From Agriotes lineatus (taxonomy: Eukaryota; Arthropoda; Insecta; Coleoptera; Elateridae), in contig CALNHX010000286.1 in the NCBI GenBank assembly GCA_940337035.1, positions 1 through 64,000 on the forward strand: DNA of 64,000 bases. The letters run 5' to 3'. Under the pieces are notes generated by a model. The model worked only from the letters and a program-made list of their open reading frames with translations. It was not told the origin of the DNA and searched no databases. Of this stretch, positions 53,291 through 63,639 are shown piece after piece (within the stretch, counting starts at the first letter, position 1; each line of letters starts with the position of its first letter). Position numbers and translations under genes: made by a program.

Positions 53291-53995
53291 ATTTTGAGAA
53301 ATTTATAGTGTTTTCTATTTTTGTAATACTTAATAAAAATTACTTTTATACTTTTTTAATTTTGCATTTCTAATGTCTTCGGCAATTTTTTATGCAACAT
53401 CGTAAAAATGTCTTACGTACGCAGTATTTAATTGTAATTTTAATGGATTAAAACAAATTCAGCTGACAGTTACAGTTTTTGTTTTCAATGGCGATCTCTA
53501 TTTTTTCAAGACGTTGCATCTCGACACGAAACCAACATTTAAACGCGATTTTAGGAAAAACTTATATAACCCCATGAAAATGTTAGGCATGCATAAAGAA
53601 AGATAAAGAATTGAAAAATTTCAAAATATTACGTACCGCTATTTGAAAAACAATAGTTATATGCACTTCCGGAAAATGTACAGCCAGTTCGTACGTTTTT
53701 GTATTGTAATAGTCACTTGTAAATACCTTTTTGCACTCATGATTTCAAAATTTATATTTCCCGGTCATTCCCGATGCGCCGAAAATTACTTTTCCCGCAC
53801 CGGGGTGTTTTTTACTTTCCCACAAAAACTATGGCAATTGTGTGTTCCAGAGGCGCTGTAAACGTCAACAGGTGCTAGGATACATATAAAAATTTAGTAA
53901 TTTTTGCTGCCAACTCAGTAAAGTTGTAAAACACTAAATAATATTTTTTTAACTTTTTTAAATATTTTGCGTTATTCGTTACAAAAAACATTGTA

Positions 53996-54110
53996 CCTAC
54001 CTCTTTCGGGAAGAATTTTCCCGAATTCGCACTACATGCAGCACTCCCTCCGGTCGTGCTGCAAACAAAGTGCTCATTCGGGAAAATTAACTTCCCGAAC
54101 TTATTAGGTA
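53996..54110. repeat. 115-bp palindrome with a GC-rich tip
   Basis: Arms: TACCTACCTCTTTCGGGAAG with AATTTTCCCGAAT, inverted as ATTCGGGAAAATTAACTTCCCGAA and TTAGGTA. Tip region: GCAGCACTCCCTCCGGTCGTGCTGC. Confidence 0.85.
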
Positions 54111-54119
54111 AATAACTAT

Positions 54120-55400
54120 TAGTTCTAAACTACAGCCAGGGTGCGAGAATTTTCGTCATCTGTAAACTGCGTAATTCTGTGAGTGCAGTTTGTTAGAGCG
54201 TTGCTGAAAGTTGATTAAGCGCGAAAGAAACATTGAGGGCGATGAGTTCGTGCAGAAAAAGGGTCATTTGTGGTGCGAACTTAAAAGTGGGCAGTGCGCT
54301 CATTCGAGTTGCCAAATAATGTGATTTTCGTCTGGGCATTTGCTACGAGACAGGTCCCAGCGTAATTCGGCGATCCCTAAAAACAGCCAGTTCAAATAAA
54401 AACTAAACGCGTCGCCCAACAAGGTGATGCCCTCCTTTGAAGCGGATCACAACAAAGAGACAGAGCATTGTGGAGAAGCCGCTCCAGCTGTAAGGTTATA
54501 AATTTCCATTCCTAAATGCAAAACAAATTGATCCTTTTTTGAGGTTTTGGAATTTGCGAGAATAAAGTGCTGCATCATATTACGAAAAAACTGGGAAGCG
54601 ATTTGGAGCTGCACCGAAGCCATTGCTGCAACGCGTGATTGATGACGGCAGCAGATTGGCTTTTATTTCAGTAGAAATTTGGGGTATATATTTTCAGTGT
54701 TACGAGCAAGATTGAGTCAACTCCGTAGCTTTGTTGCGTTAATTTCTCGGTAACCATGACTCGAACAAAAATAAGAAACTCTTATTGTAAACTAAGCCAG
54801 CTACGTAACAAACAGGGCATAAAATAAAGTAGTGTTGCAAACATTAACACAACGAGGACGGCACTAAACGCCGCACTACAAAGTCATTAGGTAAAGCAGT
54901 TATTGAGTGTTTCTTCTTTTGTTAACGCCACTATATTTCATTTTCTAGAAATGCTGTAAGGATTTCAGTTGTTACTTAGAAATTTCCACTTCAGGTCGAT
55001 TTATAGGATGAATTCCTGCTTCCTGAAAACCAATGATTAGATTATCACTGTCATTTCTGAAAGAGAACGACAGCTCTATAGAAGCCAAGAAAAATTATAC
55101 ACTAAATTTTAGTGGGCATATCAGTTTCAAAAGTAGACTAAAAATCCATTAGAACTTTAAATAATATTAAATAAATAAAGGCCCACACAAACGGACGATA
55201 AGGGATTAATGTATTTATCAGTAGGCTCCAGGAAAACGTAAAATGCATCGGCGTCGCTAACTTTATAGCCTTGTTCTTTCCACATTTTTATACTTGGTTT
55301 TATTCATTCAAACTTAACATTAGCTTAGATATAAGCCATTTTGCATGGATCTTTGACTGTCCAGTTTACAAGCGCAAACTGAAACAAGAAAGAAGCAAGA
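54120..55400. other. No recognised gene
   Basis: Mixed-composition to about 54900 (GC somewhat higher, for example 54180-54480), AT-rich after. No open frame with a known domain, no clear repeat partner inside the window. Confidence 0.4.
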
Positions 55401-55419
55401 TCTATTTTTTAGCATAGAA

Positions 55420-56010
55420 GAACCAAATACGGATATTCTTTATTCCAATGCACAAAGTATGGTAAAACATATAGAGGCAACTGCAGTTCAAATTGAAGAC
55501 AGAAGTACTTTTAAGTAAAACAAGATTCACAGAAAACGTTGAGGACTGTAAAATAAGTTTTCGAAATTATGTCACCATTCCTTGTAATTCCGAAAATCGG
55601 CACACTGGAGGAGTGGCAATTGTTGTACGTAATAATATTAAAATCAAAATAGTGTCAAACTTTTTATTTAACACGTTACGAAAAAATGTACGTAATCGTA
55701 ACAACAATTACAGAACAGTAAATATTACGCCGTACAGAAATTATTAGCAAGAAAAGCTGATTTATAAATTGAATAAATATAACTGGGTTATACTACTAAA
55801 TAGTACAAATTCAAACAATCTTGCCACACATATGTTCAGCAGAATACCGAATTTTATAAAATGACTTAGTTGAGAACAAAACAATTGCGGTTAAAATAAA
55901 AAATCCATGGTTTAACACTGACTTCCTGCAAAACCAGCCAGAACGCAATCAAATGTACAGGACAGCTAAACTTACCAAAAACACGCGAGACTGGAAAAAC
56001 TATATATATG
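55420..56010 (+). pseudogene. CR1-like ORF2: endonuclease and following region
   Basis: The plus strand reads TDILYSNAQSMVKHIEA, then EVLLSKTRFTENVEDCKISF (the ETxL/T endonuclease block, with the catalytic Glu altered to Lys in this copy) and NRHTGGVAIVVRNNIKIKIV (the RxGGVAIYV block). At about 55860-56000 come NKTIAVKIKNPWFNTDFLQN and YRTAKLTKN with DWKNY, the usual stretch between endonuclease and RT. Stops near 55747 and frameshifts are present. Confidence 0.75.
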
Positions 56011-57690
56011 GGAATGGTAACACCACTCTACATTTAGATTCTATATTTATTTACTTTAATAGTATGTAATGCAATTTGAGATTGTTAATAGGGTGTGGGT
56101 CGTTAATCTAGTTATCTGTTCTTTGATATTCTAATTTTATATGAATTTTCAACTATTGACTGCTACTAAATGTCAGATTGACTTTAAACTACTATCAAAC
56201 AATAATCAAATCAAAATGACAAATATTCTTTCTACTCACAAATCAAAATGACAAATAATATTTTACTCACAAATCAAAGACTCAATTCAGTAAAGTAAGT
56301 ACTGTGTTATATTTATTTCAAGTGTTTAATTGCCATTTATTCAATATGCTTCTATAAGACTAATTAAAAACCAACCTGATTTCCTCTTATTTCACCGTTG
56401 TTCACATTTAACACCACTGCTCGATACTCATCCAACCAACTCGAACACGTCCAAACCCCAGGCTCCTGCACGTTACTATCAATCGAATAGTAAATCATCC
56501 AATTCTAATTAAATATTATTATATTCTTTTTACTTGCATCTAATTAAACCATATTCCATTATCTTTTCAATGACTGCACACTTGTATCATTTCATAATTA
56601 TACCTTCACTTAATTTCACCTCGCAGATTTGTTAAATAACTTTTTATTTGTATTTGACAAAATTATTTATACAAATAAACGCAAAATTTCCAGTTTTTAT
56701 TAAATCAAAATTAGTTTTTCCAAAAATATGTCTACATTTTATGAGTTTGTTATTATCACTTATTAAACAAATTTTTTAATTCTGCTAGTTACAATTATTA
56801 ATGCACTCTTTTTTTAAAATTAAATGTTCTGAGTTTTACCTACTACATGCTATATTCTAGTAGAAAGCATATTTGTCACATGATAACATTATCTTATCTT
56901 TCATATTAACTTTCACCACCCTGATTGAATACTCAATTGCTATAACTTAACAAAATTAATTATAAATTGTCTCAAATTTTATTTCTATTACTCAATTCAA
57001 CTTAACCAACAATCTTATTCAAAATTTTCTAAATTTGATGGTATTCCAAACTTATTTCTATTAATTTTTATTTAATAGGTGACCTACGTGTATCATAATA
57101 TACAGGGTGTATACAAATTCGACCGACAAACTTCGAGGGTGTATTTACTGCCTAAAGATGTATCTAAATTGTTCGTATACTTATAACCAATCTTCTTTCA
57201 TTTCAAAGTTAGAACCTCTTTTGTGACTTTTCTTTTAATCTAACATTGAAATCGTCGAATGAAATTTTAGGTACTCAAATATCGAACTATACTAATTAAT
57301 TAATGACATTAGGTACATATGAAACATAACATTTAATTAATCAGACTACCAGTGGAAATAAAATATTCAAGTTTGGAGATTTGAATGCGTGTAATGTGTA
57401 GGAATACTAATTTTTAATGGTTTTTGGAAGTCCAGAATTCTTTAAAGAAGATAGTTCGGCCATAGCTGATAATAAATTTTATTCTTAATATTCAAGCTAA
57501 TGGATTTCTTCTAATTTTTATTTTATTTAATAAAATAAATCTTGAAAAAATCATAGTGTTTTGACCTGTGCAGAGTTTATCTTGCAGATAAGGATCAAGG
57601 TTGTCTAATCTTTTAGGCTGTATTTAGTGAGAGAAATATGCACCCAAAGTTTGTCGGTCGAATTCGTATACACCCTGTATATATGTATAT
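56011..57690. mobile_element. Unclassified insertion in the CR1-like element
   Basis: CR1-like coding sequence stops near 56010 (after DWKNYIY) and resumes near 57735 with KTKTAQDIANKFNQYFVDS. The inserted 1.1 kb (excluding a MITE at 57103-57677) is AT-rich with direct repeats ACAAATCAAAATGACAAAT (about 56215-56275) and a short C-rich frame (56330-56512) rich in Pro, Ser, Thr and Asn. The insertion lies in a TATATATG-rich site, so its duplication cannot be set. No TIR or LTR ends recognised. Confidence 0.5.
57103..57677. mobile_element. MITE with CAGGGTGTATAC ends, TA duplication
   Basis: The left TIR CAGGGTGTATACAAATTCGA, then CCGACAAACTT, and its inverse at the right end (ending 57677) are flanked by TA (57101-57102, 57678-57679). 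This points to a Tc1/mariner-type target site. The 575-bp body is AT-rich and non-coding. Confidence 0.88.
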
Positions 57691-57734
57691 ATACATTAGG
57701 AATTTTTACAGTAATAACTAAAATTAAGGACAGG

Positions 57735-57933
57735 AAAAACCAAAACTGCCCAGGACATCGCTAATAAATTTAATCAGTACTTTGTAGATAGCACATTAGG
57801 GCTAAACAACTCCATTATTATAAATAACAGTTTTGAAGAACCTGTCTTTCCCAATAGTATCAATACTTTTAGATTTCAAACAATTACAGTAAAGCATACT
57901 AAAAATTCAATACCGAAAATTAAACGACGAGAT
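57735..57933 (+). pseudogene. CR1-like ORF2: region before RT
   Basis: Reads KTKTAQDIANKFNQYFVDST, PNSINTFRFQ and KNSIPKIKRRD. The ANKFNxYF block is standard upstream of RT in CR1/jockey elements. The frame runs into the solo LTR at 57934 and continues beyond 59651. Confidence 0.75.
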
Positions 57934-59647
57934 TGTTACAGTCGAAATTTGATATTACGACATTCAAGGGCAGCTTCTTACAGCAAAAATTCAACTTGAC
58001 GGCAATAAACGGTTTTTTGCATAATAAAGGGACAGAAATCGGGAAAATACAAGGATCGGTAGCCCTAACCACGTGACGATGTGCAGTAACAAAATTTCCC
58101 GAATAACTTCAGTGGGAGGGGGGTTTATTACGATACTATTAATTAGGTCAACCACCTGTTAATCTGAATAAAGATGTTAATTGCCTTAGACGCCACCACT
58201 TTTTAAATCAGTAAATACAGGAAAGCCCATTTGAAAGTGGAAATGGTAAACGATTCTATCAAGTTGTCTGCAGTGCTCAGTGCCAGCCAGCGTACAGTTT
58301 TGGTAAACCTGCCTATATTGAATTATTTTACAGCTACTAAACCCCGTACACAGAAACACACAACATCCTCATAATAATAAAGAAAGGTGCAACTAATTTA
58401 AATTTAAATGTATTAAAGTAAAAATATACATGGAAATAATTGATAAACATTGAACATGACGAAAAAGGTTAGTATTTTTAATTACGCAACTATTAAACTG
58501 ATTAAATAAGGTGAAAATCAAATAGTAAAAACTGACTTAATGATGGTAGTAACTATTCAAACTCTTAATTAATTGAATTCCACTACGTTACATAGAAAGG
58601 GCGACGCTTCGTCAAATAAATGACCACTTCACTGCACATTAAACGCCTTAAAATTACAAAACATACCTTCGTTTAAGGGTTCAGTGGCCGCTGCTTTACT
58701 GACGCTCCCGGCGCATACTGCGACTGCCCAAAATGTTTGACAGGATGCGAAAACAGAGCCCAACAACATGCAGTTTTCAACAGATCAAACTTCCTAGGAA
58801 AAGCTAGCTCTGTGAGAACTCATAAAAACCCGCTAAACGTGAATTGAGGCCTGCAAAACTGCCCGTACGAATTCTCGGCGGCTGTACTTTATTAACGTCT
58901 CTCGTATGGCTTAAACCTCGGCAAAGCAAACATTTCTGCGGCGAAAACATGCAGGAATCTAATCTACGGCACTTCAACGAGATCCCGTTGCAGCTCAAAG
59001 CCACAATTAAAGTCACAACTAAGTCACAACTCGCCACGAAGAACAAATGCATTTCAACGGAACCCCGCAGCACAAAGTACAGCCGCATCAACAAATCCCC
59101 CGGCAGTTTAATGCTAATTTAAGAGCTGCTTCTTGATTTTTGGATGTGCTGATCGAACTGGACTTACGGACGCGCAGTGAAAATAAGACAAAAGCTACGC
59201 GTTACTTGCTGGCTCGCTTCCACAGGTAGGAGCGCCCTACATATTGCATCACTTTTTGCAACTGTGTACGTGCGATCCGTCACGTAGCGCCACGATTCGG
59301 GAAATTCCCTTCCGATGTACAACTCTCCTACGGTGCCTAACATTCCACGCAGTATTCAAGACGCCAAGATCTCAAAACGTGACATCAAGCGCCCTCTATG
59401 AGTGAACGATTAAAACCCGTAAAGGAAACGGAACGAAACGAAGCGGTAAAAATTGAAATCTCTACAGGATAACAAAATAGAGATTACTTCGATAGAGAAC
59501 TGTAACTTCGTAACACAAGGGCAGCAGATGTCGCTAGTTATTTGAATTCGCATGAAATTTTGCCGAAATGAAGGGTGAAACATCAACATTTGAAATAGAA
59601 AAGGCGAAAGTTTCCAAAAGTAACCAATTCGTCATATTGTCTTAACA
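57934..59647. mobile_element. Solo LTR (1714 bp) with a 4-bp target duplication
   Basis: Ends TGTTACAG.. and ..TCTTAACA (TGTTA/TAACA), flanked by AGAT (57930-57933) and AGGT (59648-59651), a 4-bp duplication with one mismatch. Removing it plus one flank joins the CR1-like frame exactly (..KRRD then GVD.., as in the GxDG block before RT). The 58.6-59.4 kb part is CpG-rich, and on the minus strand ends in a donor-like AAGGTATGT (about 58672), so transcription of the minus strand is likely for this LTR. Ends and 4-bp duplication resemble the LARD-like element, but the sequence is different. Confidence 0.75.
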
Positions 59648-60820
59648 AGGTGGCGTCGATTAAACTACAGTAAGTCTAATTGCAGATGCGTTACCAATTC
59701 TAGGTGAGACATTTGTTAAATTAATAAATCAGTCTCTCAGAACAGGATGGCTTCAAGAATCATGGAAAATATCTAGAGTTGTTCCAGTACTTAAGTTAAA
59801 TTAACTAACAATTGCGAAAAAGTTCGACCAATAAATATGTTACGAATAGGTAAGCAAATTATCGAACTTATTGTCAAAGATCAACTCCAAATCATTTTCG
59901 ATGAACATACAAGTAAAAATTAATCAGGATTCAAAACTAAACATTCTTTGCGAAACAGCGTTAAATTTGGTTCTCATGATTTGGAAAAGTTAGTTACTGT
60001 TTTTATAGTATAACGTGCATTTAAGACTATTGACAGACAACGGTTAGGGAATGAACTACATAGAGATGGAATATGTGGTAATGGAAATATGTGGTTTCAA
60101 AGTTATCTCATTCATCGACTACAAACTACATACTTCAATTAGTGCCGGTCAAGCTACATGGAAATCAACTTGGGTGTATTCCAAGGCTCTGTCTTGGGTC
60201 CATTATTGTTTATTTTGTATATAAACGATTTGAATTAGAATTTAAAGCATTGAATCATAAATCTGTTTGCAGATGATACCGTAATGACAGTTACTGACAA
60301 AGATGTTAGAAATACAGTTAATAAAATGAATATAGATTTAGAAATTATTTCCAAGTGGTTACAAGCTGATAAATTAAAACTGAATATATTATAAACCAAC
60401 AATAATGTAGATCGGTTAATAAAATTAAAATTGAAAACCTAGAAATTAAACTTCAAATCACACCCATATTATGTAATTGAAAAATGTACTTAAAAAATAA
60501 GCTTATTCAGTAGAATTTATAACAAGCTTAGTATAGAGCCTAAAATTATGATTTGCAAAACAATCATTGCACTGTATTTCGATTACTGTTCTGGAATATT
60601 ATTTTTATGTAAAGAACAAGAATTATCTAGAATCCAGAAACAGCAAAACAGAGTAATTCGCATTATATTACGCTGTTCTAAATATACAAGAATTTTTGCG
60701 ATTGTTTACAATGGTTAAGCTAAAGTACGAAGCAAGGTATTTATTTCAATTCTTTGTTGTTAGTGCTTAAACCAGTCAATAATCTGTTACCAGAATTATA
60801 TGACCCAAAACTTAGTTTAT
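59648..60820 (+). pseudogene. CR1-like ORF2: reverse transcriptase to C-terminus
   Basis: Blocks in order: SLIADALPILGETFVKLINQ, then GWLQESWKISRVVPVLK; RPINM-type in a shifted frame; CETALNLVLMIW; the catalytic first-Asp block altered (FKTIDRQRL); GVFQGSVLGPLLFILYINDL; NLFADDTVMTV with an intact FADD; EIISKWLQADKLKLN; SRIYNKLSIEPKIMICKTII; DYCSGILFLC; and QKQQNRVIRIILRCSKYTRI. Many stops. This is the CR1/jockey RT order without RNase H. Confidence 0.85.
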
Positions 60821-60884
60821 GGTTGTGATATTCAGTAGTAACACTACAAGTGCTTTGATATTATCGGGTATGTCGATAACCTGT

Positions 60885-60982
60885 TGCACAATAATAAAAT
60901 AGTGTCAGTTTGACAGGTTAAATAGTCCGACCGAGAAGCGGGGGGATTATACTGTCAAACTGACATGATTTATTGTTGTGCA
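60885..60982. repeat. 98-bp palindrome with a GC-rich tip
   Basis: TGCACAATAATAAAAT..GTGTCAGTTTGACAG and the inverse CTGTCAAACTGACA..ATTTATTGTTGTGCA. Tip contains CCGACCGAGAAGCGGGGG. A partial relative (TTGACAGTTTAAATAATCTG) is at about 63750. Confidence 0.85.
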
Positions 60983-61221
60983 GTAAGTTTGAGACGTATA
61001 ACCTGTTCAAAGTACGCATTGTATTCGATTTGATTATTTTTTGATTAAATTTAGGAGCAAATAAATATTTTATGGGCAACTGGATGTGTTTGTATTAACC
61101 TAGCTGAAAGGCGTCTCCATGAAAACACCATCAAGTTGACAAAAGTTATGTATTGCGTTGCCTAGTGAAGTAACTCTAGTATAATCGATTTTGTATTATC
61201 ATATATAATGCAACTAGTGAG

Positions 61222-61353
61222 TTCTTGATTATCAAATAATCATTTCTGTTTACACGAGATATATTGTTTGGTAATCACGTGAGTCCGAAGGACGAGCGTG
61301 ATTGCCGAAAACAATATATCGAGTGGAAACAGAAATGATTTGATAATCAAGAA
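61222..61353. repeat. 132-bp palindrome with a GTCCGAAGGAC tip
   Basis: TTCTTGATTATCAAATAATC, ATTTCTGTTT and GATATATTGTTT are returned as AAACAATATATC, AAACAGAAAT and GATAATCAAGAA. The tip reads CACGTGAGTCCGAAGGACGA. Confidence 0.9.
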
Positions 61354-62505
61354 GACACGAGTTCCATTCGGCTAGATTATATCACGAGTCAATAAACAAC
61401 GTTTGAACAGTTTACTTATAAATACTAAAAGTACAGTTAATGTGGTTGTTATAACAATTGTACTGTCAGCAGATATCGTGATGTTTGTGAAGGTATTTGA
61501 CTATCACTTATTAGTTAAGAAGATATATGATTATCACAGTTGCTATGCACATTATCAAAAGTTAGTACATGCGTAGCTATGCATTTTGCCGTTTTTCATT
61601 GGTTGATGTTAGAGAGAGTATTATAATCGAAATTATATAAGATAACTTAACTAAATCCAGCCTTCTGATTGGTTGATATCGCTACGAAACAAATACTCTG
61701 TAGTAATATGATAAGTACTTCGGGTTTGACGGTTATTTTGGAAAAACTTAATGCTTAAGCCTGTATGACACGACGCAAAATTTTATAAAATCTACGAGTA
61801 AATTTTCATAAAAATATTAAGCACTGTTGTATACAGAAAATTGACTGCTAAATTTTGCGCTGTATTTTCATGTAATAGTATATTTAAAACTTGTTCTAAA
61901 TTTTCTGGTCAATATGCGTGTAAAAATGCGCAGAAGTACCGTAATCAGACTAAACTGCAGCGCATGAAGCGAAATGTAAACATAAACATAATATGCATTT
62001 TATTAGTATTGCTTAACCACGTGTTTAATGTTGGTACTTCTATCTAAGATAAATACTCTAACCTAACCTCAGAAAATAGCTAACAAACGATAAATAACAT
62101 GAAAACAAACGTAGACTTCAACCAACACGCTCTAGCTCTAGAGGGTACTGTTTCGACTTAAAAGGTTTGCTACTACGCATGTGCGCATTCCAAATTTAAC
62201 ATCAAATCACGTTGCAAACAGGAAATTGTGTTTTTGAAAAAAAAATATTAGTGAATTTATTTGAGAATATCCCTTATGCAAATTTAGTTGGAAATTTTCC
62301 ATGGTAACGGCAAAAATTGATAATCGGAAATTTACCGGAAAATTTCCACTTATGTCACTGTCATCACAAAAAACCGTAAACTGTTAGTAATTAGATATTA
62401 GTTTCGTATTTTTTTTTAATAAAAATGTTTTCTTTACTGTGTTTTTTCATTTGTGATATTCTCTATCAAAATATAACGCGTGCTTAAAAAATTTCCCTAT
62501 GGAAA
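61354..62505. other. No recognised gene
   Basis: AT-rich. A 68-codon frame at 61841-62047 begins MTAKFCAVFSCNSIF with several cysteines, but no domain was recognised. GGAAATTTTCC-like words (62288, 62325) recur. Confidence 0.4.
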
Positions 62506-62510
62506 TATTG

Positions 62511-62660
62511 GAAATATGTTATGCAGCTATTTTTTTTTCAACAAAAGCATTCGTGCATGCCTCCAAGAAAAAATCCCTCCTCCTTCGGAGTCGGGATTCT
62601 TTCAGTTGGCATGCACTCCTGCACTTAGTTATTGAAAAAATAGCTGCAGAACATTTTCCA
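62511..62660. repeat. 150-bp palindrome with a CTCCTTCGGAG tip
   Basis: GGAAATATGTTATGCAGCTA..TTCAA and GTGCATGCCTCCAAG are returned as TTGGCATGCACTC and TTGAAAAAATAGCTGCAGAA. The tip is CCCTCCTCCTTCGGAGTCGGG, a stem capped by TTCG. A frame across it is a palindrome artefact. Confidence 0.88.
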
Positions 62661-62862
62661 AATATTTTCGAAAATTTTTCAAACACTTGTTATATTTCTA
62701 CTGAAAATCGTACGACACTCATTAATGACCAATACAAAAATTAGTTCAGGAGCCTTAACCAAGACAACCACAAAATTTCTTGGAAATTTTTTGTAGGTAG
62801 ACTAACTAACCTAACTGGTGAGGGTTTCTGTGGTTAGGATTTTCTTACGGAATCTGCATTCG

Positions 62863-62987
62863 AGCATTAATTCAAATCCGGAAATTATTTTTCGTTAATT
62901 CCAACAACGTCCTAATTTGCCCTCGCTCGGGCAAATGAATACGTTGTTGGAACGCTCTCAAAAAAATTTCCGGAAAGAATTAATGCT
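62863..62987. repeat. 125-bp palindrome with a GCCCTCGCTCGGGC tip
   Basis: AGCATTAATTCAAATCCGGA and CCAACAACGT are returned as ACGTTGTTGG and TCCGGAAAGAATTAATGCT. Half of this repeat is also present at 53048-53131. Confidence 0.9.
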
Positions 62988-63229
62988 TTTATGAGATTAT
63001 ATGTGATCATTTTTTAAACGCTCGTATCAGCCAATAGTAATGAGAAAAACATTCAAATCGAGGAATAGCATCAAAATTATACTGACTATTTGCTAGTAGC
63101 TAATTACAGCGGCTATTTTTTCACAAAATAATCACGCCGAATTACATTCGTGGTAATAATTTTTTCATAACTTTAACTAGATTAGCACTCATCTTTGTTG
63201 TTATTAAGAAATCTCACGAGTGGACGAAT

Positions 63230-63636
63230 CTATACCTTTTCAACTTCAAATTGGGACTAATCAATTTCAAAATGGGAATAAACAATTTCAAAATGAAATA
63301 AACAATTTCAATTTGAGAATAAACAACTTCAAATTAGGACTAATCAACTTCAAATTGAGAAAAGCTTTTGTTAACGGTAGTCTTTGGAAAATGACATTAC
63401 GTGGTTGTGACAGGACGGAACACCAGCAACAACTAACAATAATTAGTTCCGTCCTGACACAACCATGTAATGTCATTTTCCAAAGACTGCCGTTACAAAA
63501 AGCTTTCTCAATTTGAAGTTGATTAGTCCTAATTTGAAGTTGTTTATTCTCAAATTGAAATTGTTTATTTCATTTTGAAATTGTTTATTCCCATTTTGAA
63601 ATTGATTAGTTCCAATTTGAAGTTGAAAAGGTATAG
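63230..63636. repeat. 407-bp near-perfect hairpin built of about 21-bp tandem repeats
   Basis: The left arm (63230-63422) and right arm (about 63445-63636) are almost exact inverses around a loop of about 22 bases (ACCAGCAACAACTAACAATA). The outer half of each arm is six tandem units of 20-21 bp with consensus TAAACAATTTCAAAATGGGAA (starts 63237, 63258, 63279, 63299, 63320, 63341). The inner half is unique, including TTGTTAACGGTAGTCTTTGG and GACATTACGTGGTTGTGACA. The frames read through it (63220-63516 plus, 63288-63476 minus) are artefacts of the repeat, giving 7-residue periodicity. Confidence 0.95.
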
Positions 63637-63639
63637 TTA

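Larger units (their letters stand above)
55420..60820 (+). mobile_element. CR1/jockey-like non-LTR element, degenerate, twice interrupted
   Basis: Plus-strand ORF2 blocks appear in order: endonuclease (55420-56010), inter-domain region (57735-57933) and RT to C-terminus (59648-60720). An unclassified insertion (about 56010-57690) and a solo LTR (57934-59647) break it. Stops are frequent. It is the same broad family as the split fragment at 1573-1687 / 6222-6520. Confidence 0.8.

Noticed and set aside
62499..62744. 81-residue frame as a gene
   Set aside because: It spans a palindrome, and the two halves are translations of mirror-image DNA.
63220..63516. 98-residue frame with 7-residue repeats as a coiled-coil protein
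   Set aside because: It is produced by about 21-bp DNA repeats in a palindrome and reads through the hairpin loop into the opposite arm.
63230..63636. CRISPR-like array from regular 21-bp units
   Set aside because: Units are direct tandem copies without unique spacers, mirrored in an inverted arm, in a eukaryotic context.
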